DNA of 64,000 nt from Cunninghamia lanceolata. Lineage: Eukaryota > Streptophyta > Pinopsida > Cupressales > Cupressaceae. A program made the translations under genes and the position numbers. The notes beneath the pieces were generated by a model. The model did not search any database and had not been told where the DNA came from. It saw only the letters and a program-made list of their open reading frames with translations. Of this stretch, positions 32,724 through 44,544 are shown one piece after another. Positions within the stretch are counted from its first letter, which is position 1. Each line of letters begins with the position of its first letter. Where the stretch lies: assembly GCA_027924645.1 (NCBI GenBank), contig BSBN01000187.1, positions 19,300,001 to 19,364,000 of the forward strand, given 5' to 3'.

Positions 32724-35480
32724 TGTAGACACCTAAAAATGTCTTATTCAACCATATTTTGCATCATCCATATCACTAATTCCCCCTTTCATCTGATTAA
32801 TTAAATAAATTCATAATTATTTAATTAATTAACTTAACATCATCATTTGATCATCCCCCTTAACCATCCTTCACCAATTTATCCTTAGTCCTGAATTAAT
32901 TTAATTAATTCAGCACTGTATCTTACTAACATCATCCCAATTAATTAAATAAATATGCTAAATATTTATTTGATTAATTTGTCCACTTTCCTAAACCTGA
33001 TTAATTAGATAAATTGTGTTTATTTAATTAATCTACTCTACTAATCAGCCTACACCTAGCCTAGTTGATTAAATAGCTATTATTTAATTAGCTACCCTAG
33101 CCTACATGACCCCTAGACCTAGATTAATTAAATAAATCATTATTGAATTAATCCTAAACCTTGATTAGCCCATCCACTAATTTTCTCCAACCACATTAAT
33201 TAAGTTAATCACCCTAATTAACTTGGTCAAAGCATCATTAAAACCTTCTCCCACACCCCACAAATTAAAAATTACAAAATAATCCCATGGGTCACATGAC
33301 TCTTCCACCTCAACTTACTATTTCCATGCTAGACCCTTCTCCAAAATTGAACTCACACGTGTGAGTGCCAAAATTGCCCATGTGTCACATGTGACACATA
33401 TCCTCCCATAAAATGAAATTTTAAATTCCACATCCTCCCAAGGAAATAATATTTTAAATTTCCTCACAAGTCTCAGTCACATTAAATGCAAAGCCTTCCC
33501 CAAAAATGAATTTAAAATTCATTTTTATTCCTAGCCCTCCATTTTTGTTGATGAGATCTTAGCCCTTTGGAAGAATTCAATGGCATCTTGGAAGGTAAAA
33601 TCATTTGTATTTGCTTTTATTTTCATGTTTTATGCTTTGAAGTTTTTTCCATCTTCATTTGGCATGTCTTGTGGGAGCCCCTAGTCCAATCTAACTTCCT
33701 TTTGAGTGTTTTTGTGAAGGTTCTTTCTGCACAAGTTGGAGTAGTGCTATATCCTCCCAAAGTTGCACTATACCTATGTGGTTTAGTGCCATTTCATCTC
33801 CTATTTTAGCGCTATTTTGTTACAGATTTTACTAACTTTGTTGGTCAAAAAAATTAGTTTGGTTTTTATGTTTTTCACTATTTGTGGTAAAAGTTTGCTC
33901 TCTATTTTTAACAATCTCTCAGCTCTAAGGGGTTATTATGCCTAATTTTTTTTAAATACTTTGAAAACACTAATCTTGGGTTTTGTTTTCACCGTTTAGG
34001 AGCAAACTAACTGGTTTTTTGGCTAACAAATTGTTTCGTTTACCTTGGACTAACCTTGCAGGTTATTTTTATCCTTTGTCTCATCATTTTGGTGCAAGTT
34101 TGTCCTTTGTGTGTGTGCAGGTCCTTAGCTTTTTTGATTTAGCACTATCCTTTCCCAAAATGACACCATACAGTTCGCTGGTAGACAGGTAAAATAGGTA
34201 TAACTACTTTAGCACTATTAGTCTATAATTCAATGATATGCTCTGTTTCAACATGATTTATCTATTGTTTAGTATGATTTTAATCTGTTGTTCTGTTGTC
34301 TGTATCTGCTTTAACATAGAAACTGGTTGTTTTAGTGCTATTTGTTCACTATTCAGTGCCATCTTTCTATTTTGTAGCACCATCTAGATATGTTTTAGTG
34401 TTCTTTTGAGTCTATTGTAGCGCTATTTTATTCTGTTTCAGCGCTATTTTTTTGACAGAATCTTGAGGTCTGTGCAAGTATCTAACAAGTTTGTGTAGGT
34501 ACTACAAATGTTTGTCCAAGGCCATTTTAGCAAACTACTAACATTTTGGTGCAGGTTTTCACTTGTCAAAGTCTTTTGTTTGCTATACTAGAGTAGTTGC
34601 ACTAAATTAGCTTAGAGGGAATTAATATTGTTTGCCTCGTTTGGTTTGTTAGTAGATGTATGCTCTCCCCTCGCACCTTAGGGTGATCTTGGGGATCAAA
34701 AGTCTACTCTCAAACATTTTATTACTTTTAAGTGTTATTCCCAAAGGGGTTAACTTTATTGCGTATGCTCTCCCCTCGTGCCTAGTGTGATCTTGGGTGA
34801 TCAAAAGCAAGGGGTAATTTCTTCTTAGGAGGCCTGCTTGGGGATTTTATCACCCCAAGGGATGACCTCAACCATGTGTACCAGTGGGGTATATCAAAGG
34901 GGGGAGAAGGAAACTTGTACCCCAATCTAGTTGTGTTGTCATTGGTACAGCCTTGGGGCCCCAAGTGATTTTGGACACAAGGTGAAGTGGCTTGTCGCAT
35001 CCCTTCAACGGGCTAGTGTTCACGGTCCTATGCTTCATGTACCTTGTGTATAAAGAGGACTCCCTAGAAGCTTGTACTATCCTAGCTTAAGACCTTTTGG
35101 TCGTCATACCTTGTAGTGCACCACTACAAAGGAAGGGAAGATGCTCATTGTACTGTTATACTTGAGATAGGCATTACCTTGGGCAAGACGAAAGTCTCCT
35201 TAGTAAGGGGGTAACGTGGTCCATGACCTTGCTTTCCCTATCTATCCAAGCTATAGTACCAAAGGTATTAGTGGAGGTGGGAATCTTGGTTCACTTTGAG
35301 TTGCGATTGACCCACAGCCACTTCATGAGATCTACAAGGTACGATACTCCCACTTGACTAATGTTAGGATTATTCATGTGCTTGGTGTGTTTTCTTGTCA
35401 AAACTCGTACAAGCCAATTTATCCAAAGTCTACCTTGAGTCAAAAATCCATTGTGTTATCTTGTTTGATTTTTGTGCTTT
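32724..35480 (+). repeat. Probable gypsy LTR (right end uncertain)
   Basis: Starts TGTAGACACCTAAAAATG, a start typical of some plant gypsy LTRs. It holds a TTAATTAA-rich zone (32790-33240), a zone with many copies of TTTAGCGCTATTT and variants (33730-34450), a twofold repeat of TATGCTCTCCCCTCG (34656 and 34764), and transcribed-looking sequence to about 35480. I found no partner LTR or primer site, so the family and the end are open. Confidence 0.4.
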
Positions 35481-35504
35481 CCAAGAAACCTTTGACATTA
35501 TCCA

Positions 35505-36131
35505 TGTAAGGAAGCTAAGGTAGTAGAACAACTTCCTACACTAATCTTGAGAGGAGGATAATGCAAAACTTTACATATCTTTAACAGTTACAAAAACTTA
35601 AACAAAAATAAACATAGATATCATGTAAACCACAACACAGTGATTTACATGGGGAAAACCCTTTCGGGAGAAAAATCCCACACTCCAAAATCTGCCTAAT
35701 ATATTATTAAAAAATCACAAAGATTACAATATACTTGTAGAGAAAGATTCTCACAAGAGTATCACCTCTAGAGATCCAAAGACAACACGACTTCTATCAA
35801 ACTCTTAGAATACATCACGATACCACAGTCATAATACAATGCCCTCATAAAATAGGGTTACCTTCTGGGGCAAGACAAGCGAACAAAATATCTACTATTA
35901 GATCTAAAACCTAATAATGAATGGTCCATATTTACAATATATCATTAATTTAATGTATGTCAGCTATTTAACATTTTTTGTTAACAAAAAAATGTTAACA
36001 CGCATCCCACTCCACCCCATGCTCCCATTGTATATTACACCTATCAGTGTAACTAGGAAATATATATAAATATATACCCTATCAATAATAAACCTTATAT
36101 AATTGCAAGGTTAAGACACATTTTCCCAACA
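35505..36131 (-). repeat. Element 3 3' LTR (627 bp)
   Basis: Pairs with 40335-40963. Preceded on the minus strand by GTGGGAGATT, the presumed polypurine tract. Confidence 0.92.
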
Positions 36132-36188
36132 AATCTCCCACATGTCAAACACCTTGCAAGAGAAACGGGAGGGAGTAAAAATCATCTC

Positions 36189-37983
36189 TTAATTGCTAGG
36201 GGCCAAAAGGCCCATAGTCTCTAAACACCATCTGAACTTTTCTATGCTCACAGGCTTAGTTAAAGAATCAACAACATTCATCAAAGTCTCTACCTTAACT
36301 ACCTTCACCCTGCCATCTTTGACCATGTCTCTAACAAAATGTTATTGTTCAGCAATGTGCTTGGTCCTAGCATGAAATGTCGGGTTCTTAGCTAGACAGA
36401 TCGCACTCTGACTGTCACAATAAATTGTCACTACACCTTGTTTTATTCTAATATATGAACACAGTCTCTTAAGCCAAGTGGCTTTTTTGCAAGCATGAAT
36501 AGCTTCCATATACTCATATTCAGTAGTGGACAAAGCAACTACAACCTGTCTCTTACTCATCCAACTAATTCACCACCAAATAAAGTAAACACATATGCAT
36601 TGGTGGATCGTCTACTATCAATATCACCTGCCCATTTTGAATCCACATAGCCATGAACATCAAGGGAAATATTGTCTTTAATCAAATTACTATGATAACA
36701 TAAGGAATACTCTAAGGTACCGCACAAATATTTGAAGATTCTTTTAGCTGCATCCCAATGAACTCTACCAGGATTAGACATATATCTAGAAAGAACTCCC
36801 ACTGATTTGGTAATGTCTAGTATAGTACAAACCATAGCATACATCAAACTTCCAACCGCACTCTGGTAAGGCACTCTACTCATCTCTTCAATCTTTGATG
36901 GAGATGTTGGGCAATCTGAAATAGATGAATTTGTTCCAACTGAAAAGGGAACACACAATGGTCTACAGTCTTGCATGTTAAACCTTTGTAAAATTGAATT
37001 TACATATTTACTTTGGCCAAGCCATATCTTTCTATTTACTCTATCTCTTCTAATTTCCATCCCAAGAATGTGTCTAGCTGCACCAAGGTCTTTCATTTCA
37101 AATTTAGCAGCAAGTTGAGATTTCAGTTCTGAAATCATACCTTTCCCTTTACCAATAACTAACATATCATCAACATATAATGCAATAAACAGGAAACAAT
37201 CACTATCAGTTTTATAATAAACACAATGATTTGATTTAGAATGCTCAAATCCCAAACTCAACACATATTTATCAAATTTCTAGTACCACATGACCCTAGG
37301 ACTCTGTTTTAGGCCATACAAAGATTTCTTCAATTTGCAAACCAAATTACCTTTACCTTTCACCACGCAGTGCTCTGGTTGTGTCATATAAATATCCTCC
37401 TCTGAGTCACCATGAAGGAAAGTAGTTTTCACATTCATTTTCTCAACCTCTAAATCATAAGCAGCAACAATAGAAAGCAAAAATCTAATGGATGTCATTT
37501 TTGCAACAGAAGAAAATATCTCACCATAATCAACACCCTCAACTTGAGAGTAACCTTTCACAACCAACCTTGCTTTGTACTTCTCAATATCTCCATCTGA
37601 ATCAATCTTTTTCTTGAACACCCATTTGCAACAACAAGTTTTCATCCTTTAGGCAATGGTACAAGATCCCATGTTTCATTCTTTTTCAAAGATATTATTT
37701 CTTCATGCATAGAAATCTTCCAAGATTATGCATCATTCATACCTAATGCCTCTTCTATAGATCTGGGTTCATCCATGTTAGTATTCAAAGAAAAAATACA
37801 TCTCCAATCATTAGGTGAATACCTTTCAGGTGGTTGTCTATACCTTGTAGACCTACAAACAAGCTGAGTTGGAGGTTTTTCCTCCTCTTCTGAAGATTCA
37901 GAGCTATATGAGCTCTCCTGAACTTCTTGTCTATCCATGGGCCTCGATTCAACTTTCTCAGGTGTAGAAGGAAATTGAATCAC
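36189..37983 (-). pseudogene. Element 3 reverse transcriptase and RNase H (broken)
   Basis: The reverse transcriptase starts near CCKWVFKKKIDSDGDIEKYK (37640), has [32 protein letters not shown] and the catalytic box YVDDMLVIGKG near 37170. RNase H has DSKWAGDIDSRRST, STTEYEYMEAIHACK and CDSQSAICLAKNP. The tail continues past a stop near 36342 to a TAA at 36191-36189. Frame changes occur near 37270 and 36560. The acidic linker near 37900 joins it to the integrase. Confidence 0.92.
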
Positions 37984-37999
37984 ATATTCCTATTTACTT

Positions 38000-39394
38000 T
38001 GTTCTGGTTGCAATGTAATAGAAGAAGGCTTAGTTTCTCTAAAAATAACACATACTATATATTACCTTCTATGCAACAGGATACCAAAGATTGTATCCTT
38101 TCACACCATAACTATATCTAATGAATATACATTTCATCGCCTTGTTCTCCAACTTTGTTCGCTTCTCCTTTGGCACATGTGCATATGCCTTGCAACCAAA
38201 AACTCTAAGATGTCTTAATGAAGGCTTGTGACCCAACCATGCCTCTATAGGCATCTTATTAACAAGAGTTGATGTAGGAGACATGTTAATCAGGTAATAG
38301 GAAATGGCAATAGCTTCAACCCAAAACCTTTGTTCTAGACCAGCACCACTCAACATACTCCTAGCCTTCTCCATCAATGTCTTGTTCATTGTTTATGCAA
38401 CTCCATTCTATTTTAGAGAATATGGAGTTGTCTTTTGTCTATGAATACCACAATCTTTACAAAATCTATCAAAATCATTAGATCAAAATTCACCGCCATT
38501 ATCAGTCCTCAAACATTTTATTTTCTTTCCAGTCTGCAACTCAGTCATTGCTTTAAATTCTTTAAATCAATTGAAAACTTTAGATTTACTCTTTAGAAAG
38601 TATACCCATGTCCTTCTACTATAGTCATCAATAAATGAAACATAATATGTGGATCTTCCAATTGAAGGAACATCTACAAGACCAAACACATCAGAATAAA
38701 TAAGATCCAATACACCACAGGATTTATGAGAACTCGAGTAAAACTGAATGCGGTTTTGTTTTCCATAAATGCAATGCTCACAGGAATCAAACTTAAAATT
38801 TCAAACAACCCTTCAACAAGGTTTTTATTCTTCAAGATCCTTAGACCCTTTTCTCCAATGTGGCCAAGTCTCTAGTGCCATAACATAGTTTTCTTTGCAA
38901 GTAACTTTAATTCAGAAGAAAGAGCACCTTTGGGTACTCAAAATCCATGACCATTTACTGAAGATGAAACCCTCACCTCTTCCACAAACTTGCTTTTCAC
39001 AGAAGTACTATTGCACTCAACAGTGCATGCATCAAGCTTATATAATATGCCATATCTGACACCTCTAGTAATCACCATAGCACCTCTAACCATCTTGTAT
39101 CCTGCATCAGAAAATACTACCTACACACCTGCATCTATTAGTTTTCTCACAGATAACAAATTTTATGCTAATTTAGGGATATGCAACACACCATTAATCT
39201 TTTTTATTCTATCATCAGGAAACCTGATTCTAACTTTACCACGACCAACAATATTTAAATAACAATAATCACCTAAGTACACCTTACCTCCATCAAATTC
39301 TTCAGATTCAAAAAACCAATCTCTATTAAAGGTCATGTGGAAAGATGCACCTGAGTCAATTAACCATGCATCATTACATGCACGAGTTGCCAAA
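38000..39394 (-). pseudogene. Element 3 protease and integrase (broken)
   Basis: The protease motif is AWLIDSGASFHMT near 39360, followed by GDYCYLNIVGRGKV and NGVLHIPKLA. Integrase pieces include TDNGGEF near 38500, SYYLINMSPTSTLVNKMP and LRHLRVFGCKAYAHVPKEKR. Several stops fall between 38390 and 39160, where only short pieces can be followed. Confidence 0.88.
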
Positions 39395-40210
39395 GCTATA
39401 ATGAATGCATCACCATCTTCCTTCTCAGACTTAGAATCATAATCAAATCTATTCTTTTTTTTCTTCTTTTCTTCTTTGCATTCCTTATGAATATGTCCAG
39501 GCTTACTGCAGTTCCAGCAAACAACTTTGGACTTTCCAGGAGATTTGGATCTCCCCTTGGACTTGGATTTATCACGATTCTCATTCTTCTTGCCTTTTCC
39601 TTAGGTCTTCCACAAACATTTAGGGCCTCCTTAGCACTAATGGATACCTTCCTCCTCATCTCTTCAAAAAGCAAAGAACCCACCACATCTTCAGTCTTCA
39701 ATATAATAGTACTTCCAATAGCCATAATAAGAGAATCCCACGAATCAGGCAAAGAACAAAGCAATATCTGATATTTCTCCTCCTCATCCATTTTGACACC
39801 AACTGATGCCAATTGAGCCACCAGCATATTGAATGCTTCTAGGTGGTCTGTAATTCATTCACCCTCTTCCATTCTCAAGGGATACAATTTCTTCCTCAAG
39901 AAAATCTTGTTCACTAAAGATTTGGTTTGATACTTCTCACCAAGCTTCTTCCATAGATTCTGTGTAGAGGTCTCTTCATGGACATTGATTAAAACAAAGT
40001 CTGCCAAACACAATCTGATTAGACCTTGCCTTTACAATCCATAACATCATATTAAGCAGCTAAAGTAGGATCTACAGGCCTTGAAACCTTCTCATCAACA
40101 ACATCCCACAGATCTCAATCTATCAACAAATCCTCCATCTTTAGCTTCCACATTTTAAAATTATTTCCAAAAAATTTATCCACCTCTATTCTCCCTGATG
40201 AACTTGCCAT
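39395..40210 (-). pseudogene. Element 3 Gag (broken)
   Basis: The ATG at 40210-40208 opens MASSSGRIEVDKFFGNNFKM with WKLKMEDLL following, a clear copia Gag start. Stops appear from about 40120. The later open frame (39827-39396) carries the UBN2-type phrase LLCSLPDSWDSLIMAIG. The single CCHC knuckle region is present but shifted in frame near 39500 (read as CWNCSKPGHIHKEC-like sequence in another frame). Confidence 0.85.
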
Positions 40211-40319
40211 CTAAAAATTTGTGCAACAAGATCACAAAGTGTCTTTTGCACAAGCTCCCACTCAAATATGGATTAGTTCAAAAAACTCAACAACCCATAA
40301 CTAAAACCAAAGGTGGTCA

Positions 40320-40332
40320 GGCTCTAATACCA
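40320..40332 (-). promoter_or_regulatory. Element 3 primer binding site (tRNA-iMet)
   Basis: TGGTATTAGAGCC on the minus strand just inside the 5' LTR; one change from the standard site. Confidence 0.9.
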
Positions 40333-40334
40333 CT

Positions 40335-40963
40335 TGTAAGGAAGCTAAGGTAGCGGAACAACTTCCTACACTAATCTTGAGAGGAGCATAATGCAAAACT
40401 TTACAGATCTTTAACTGTTATAGAAACTTAAATAGAAATAAACATAGATATCATGCATACCACAACAAAATGATTTATGTGGGGAAAACCCTTTCGGGAG
40501 AAAAACCCCACACTCCAAAAGTTGTCCAATATATTATTCAGAAATCACAAAGATTACAATATACTTGCAGAGAAATCTTCTCACAAGAGTATCATCACCA
40601 AAGATCTAGAGACAACATGACTACTATCAGACTCTCAAAATACATCACGATACCGTAGTCCTAATACAATGCCCTCATAAAATAGGGTTACCTTCTAGGG
40701 AAATACAAGCCAACAAAATATCTACCATCAGATCTAAAACCTAATAATGAACGGTCTAGATTTACAATATATCATTAATTTAATAGATGTCAATCATTTA
40801 ACAGTTTTTGTTAACATGAAAATGTTAACATGCATCCCACTCCACCCCATGCTCCCATTGTATATTACACCTATCACTGTAACTAGGAAATATATATAAA
40901 TATATATACCCTATCAATAATAAACCTTATATAATTGCAAGGTTGAGACACAGTTTCCCAACA
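40335..40963 (-). repeat. Element 3 5' LTR (629 bp)
   Basis: Pairs with 35505-36131. It includes the CCCTTTCGGGAGAAAAA segment and an AT-rich TATATATAAATATATA stretch near 40890-40905. Confidence 0.92.
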
Positions 40964-41373
40964 ATCTGAGTCCAACATTTGAACCTTTGAAATCAAACAT
41001 TTGAACCTTTGAAATCCAAAATTTGAGCCAAGAATCCAAAAAAATTCAAGTTTGACCAAAAATCCAATCAAAGTTCAAATATTATTTGTCATACAACTTT
41101 ATATGCTCTTTGTTTAGCACTATAAATTCGTATGTTAGCGCCATTCCTACAGTGCTATCTTCCCACCGATCAACATGATTTCGTCTGTGTCAGTGCAATT
41201 CCTTTCTATTTTAGCATCATATTACTCTATATTAGCACTATTTCTAGAACGTATCCAAAACACATCCTCTGATTTGTTCATGAATTCCAGATCCTCATTT
41301 GACCTTGGGATCTAGAAACCTTGTCAAAATCACCAAAAATCCAATCATCCCTTTTTGAGTCCAACCTTTGTCC
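40964..41373. other. Host sequence between elements 3 and 4
   Basis: A short stretch of older sequence, rich in AATCCAAA and TTTGAACC, with further copies of the TTAGCACTAT/TTAGCGCCAT motif seen at 33730-34450. It appears to be the continuation of the sequence left of element 3. Confidence 0.5.
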
Positions 41374-42921
41374 TGTTGGCAAGAGACACTGCTCTGACAT
41401 AGACTTATATGTTGTCATTGATGGCAACAAGGCTTAGAGATCCTTTCAGCATGACAAGAAGACATAACTCTGGAAGGTCATATTGGAATTTAGGTCCAGT
41501 TGGCAGAAATGACTAAGTATGGGCAATATACAGAGTAAGGGACAGTAAGTGGATCAGTGTGCTTCCACAGATGAAGACCTAGAAATGCGGCTCAGGTACA
41601 AAGTTCATAATTGTTTGGTGTTGTTATATTCCAGTGATCAAGTCCTGACTTCCTCCGGAAGTCACTTGGAGAAAATGTCTAAGTCTAGAAGAACAAAGGT
41701 ATGATAGGAACAATGTACAGTGCAAGGTAAAATGGTCTGCATTCCTCCACAAGTGAATATTTTGTTATGTGGTTATAAGGTTTTGTAAACACTTGTATGA
41801 AGTGTCTAAATCTAGAGTTGTGTGATCTAAAGTCCACTGGAAAGTTAGTTGCAAGCTGCTGAGTATTGCTACAGTGTTTGACAGAGTTTGACTGTGACAG
41901 AGTCTGAATTCTAATGGTCTGCATTTTGCCGCAAGTTGATATCATGTTTTGCAGTTCTAAAGGTAAGATTGAGGATGTGTGAAGAGTCTTTGATATGATT
42001 ATGGAAGTGTCTTATGGTCCGCAGTAAAAGTTGTAGTCTGACAGATGAACTAAACTAGAGGCAGTCTATGTTTGAGGCTGACATGATAGTTTGACTTGTA
42101 TGCGGTAAGTTCTATTGATTGGAAATTTATCCTAAGTAGTTCTATAGTTGGAGCCAACATATGTGAATGTGTTTCAAATACTAATTGGGTCCGCAAAGTA
42201 TTTGGTGAATGAAGTTGGCCGACAAGCTACATGTTTATTAACTACATGCTTTATCTTTATTAGGCCAACCTAATGTGAAGGTTTTAAGTGTTGCGGATAT
42301 TTATAAGGGATCCAGTTTGGTTTTTGGTATAAGTGATGTGAATGTGTGTGAGGAATGTGAACATGAATATAGCAGAGCAAAGATAGAAGATCAATGATGA
42401 TGAAGACTCAAGATACAGTATTTTGTTGCTAAATGACTACACCCTGGCATGCTGATAGATGCTTTTGTAGTATTCATATTTCTTATATAATTTCACTTGT
42501 ACTTGACAGTGAACCATCTTCATCAAGGTAGTGAGCCTGGCAGTGAACAATCATTAGGGTTTAATAGCCCTCATTGTAATCTTTCTAGATCTAGGGTTGA
42601 GGCAATGAGCCTGCTAGACCTAGTTGTACTTCATGGCAGTGAGCCAGCATGTTCTAGGCCTGTGGAGTGACCAAGCCTGAACATCACCATTTGTAAAAGA
42701 TTGTAATATATATTGAGAGCTTACCCTCTCCGTGGTTTTTCCTTTTTTGGGTTTTCCACATAAAAATCATGGTGTTCATGTGTTATGTCTTTGTGGTTGG
42801 TGTTCATATGCTTATTTTGTTTTCACATTATTAATTTTGGAAATTGGATAAATGAAATTGTAAAGAAGTGGTTTTGTGGAATACTGATTCACCCCCCTCT
42901 CATTATTCCTTGATGTTAACA
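41374..42921 (+). repeat. Element 4 5' LTR (1548 bp)
   Basis: Starts TGTTGGCAAGAGACACTG and ends CCTTGATGTTAACA, with GATTCACCCCCCTCTCA close to the end. Short frames inside are chance. Confidence 0.93.
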
Positions 42922-42923
42922 AT

Positions 42924-42936
42924 TGGTATCAGAGCC
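42924..42936 (+). promoter_or_regulatory. Element 4 primer binding site (tRNA-iMet)
   Basis: TGGTATCAGAGCC, a perfect match, two bases after the LTR. Confidence 0.95.
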
Positions 42937-42989
42937 TAGGTCCTTGGAAGAAGCCTAATAGTGCAAGGAAGATCTGGGATAGTGTGATC

Positions 42990-44098
42990 ATGGCAGCAAG
43001 AAGATTTGGAAATTATGAAAGCAACAAGGAACTAGAAGCAGCCTTATGGATCTTAAAAAATCTGAAGCAGAAGTCAGGGATTTGAAGGAAAACTTGCAAC
43101 AAGCTAATGAATGTATCTCAAAGCTAAAAGAACAAGTCAAGAAATTCAAAAACAAATACAAAGAAGTTAATGATCAATTGATATTAGCAAATGAGGCCTT
43201 GAATGATTTGGAAACAGAAGTTATAGAAAGAACAAAAGCAGAAGATGATCTGAATTTAATTGTGAAAAGCAGATCAGAAGATTATGCCAAACTTGAAAAT
43301 GAAATTGTAAGTCTAAAAATAGACCTAGAAAAGGCCAAGAGCTTTGAAGAAAAATTCAAGATAAGTACTGCAAAGCTTGATGAAATGATTGCTAGCCAGA
43401 AAAATGTTGATGACAAGCAAGGTTTGGGATTTGAGAAAGGAGAAAGTTCAAAATCTGGTCAAACAAACACTGAGTCAAGGCAAAATAGAGGAGACCAGTT
43501 CAGAAATTAAAGAAGAAGACTCAGAAGACCTTCGGTCAGACAACCAATTGCTCAAAGGTATCCATCTTTCAATGGCCACTGTTTTAATTGCAATAAGTTT
43601 GGTCATAAAGCTACTCAATGCAAGAGTAGAGTAAATCAAAATATTTCATCATTCTCTAGCCAATGCTTCAATTGCAAGAAAAATGGTCACAAATCAAATG
43701 AATGCAGAAATCTGGTAAGAAATGGGTCTTACAATGCAAGGAATAATCAATCATTTAATAGAAAGTATTTCGCATGCAATAGATTTGGACACATGGCTAA
43801 TCAATGCAAATCAACGATGAATTCATTTAGAGGAAGGAATCAAGGACAAGGAAACATTGTGTGTTTCAATTGCAACAAATTTGGACATGTTGCAAAATTT
43901 TGTAGAAGGAAGAATGTGAAGAGAAATTACTATGTTGAAGAAAGAAAAATAGAGCAAAGGAATGATAAGGGAAAAGAGATGATTGATCCGGTTGAAACCA
44001 AGAAGGAAATGGATAAGACCTGGATCAAGAAAGAAGTAATAAAAGAAGAGGATAGATCCACACCAGAATCTGATGTAGATACTTCCTATGGGAGGTAA
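42990..44098 (+). pseudogene. Element 4 Gag: coiled coil plus four zinc knuckles (nearly intact)
   Basis: The ATG at 42990 opens MAARRFGNYESNKELEAAL; a frameshift near 43040 leads to the frame starting MDLKKSEAEVRDLKENLQQA. That frame is open to 44098 except for one TAA at 43508. Residues about 1-115 form a heptad-rich coiled coil, ending in LDEMIASQKNVDDKQGLGF, a phrase like the C-terminal part of Sirevirus Gag. Then come four knuckles: CFNCNKFGHKATQC, CFNCKKNGHKSNEC, YFACNRFGHMANQC (first cysteine lost) and CFNCNKFGHVAKFC. The tail is highly charged. The usual N-terminal UBN2 capsid domain is missing, so it is a rearranged Gag. It probably binds RNA (inference). Confidence 0.8.
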
Positions 44099-44544
44099 AT
44101 TGGGAGCTCTGGCTCAAGGGGAGCTGTGTTGAAAATCCAAAACCCCTAGCCAAAAAGTTAGTGCTGGAATCCAGCACGGAGATATATGGTGGAATTTGAC
44201 AAGACAAATCATGTGAAAGAAAAACTGGAAGAAAATAAGCTAATGCGGAACATTGCAGAGCAATTTCAATCAACTGTATCTACAAAAAGGGGGTTAGACA
44301 ACGTTTTGGAACAAGCATTAATGACGATTAGGTTGAGTCATGTGGAGGATTAAAAGGAACTTGTTTGGTCTCAAAATCACTTTGCACTCAAAGCTATCAG
44401 GTGTTCAGAGAGATTGAAGCATAATTTGAGCAACAACAACCAAGATTTGAAGCATTCGGAGTAATTCAGAGAAGGGAAACCCTAACACGGCAGAACAAGG
44501 TATTTTCATTCAAACCCTATTTGTGAGTCTGTTAAAATCATGAG

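Larger units (their letters stand above)
35505..40963 (-). mobile_element. Element 3: Ty1/copia retrotransposon with short LTRs
   Basis: The LTRs are at 40335-40963 (5') and 35505-36131 (3') with TG...CA ends and high similarity. A tRNA-iMet primer site and a purine tract are in place. The order Gag, protease, integrase, reverse transcriptase, RNase H is copia. LTR size and the phrase LFIALYVDDMLVIG point to the Tork/Tnt1 side of the family (inference). The flanks are ATCCA and ATCTG, so the target duplication is decayed or the ends were changed. Stops and frameshifts inactivate it. Confidence 0.92.
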
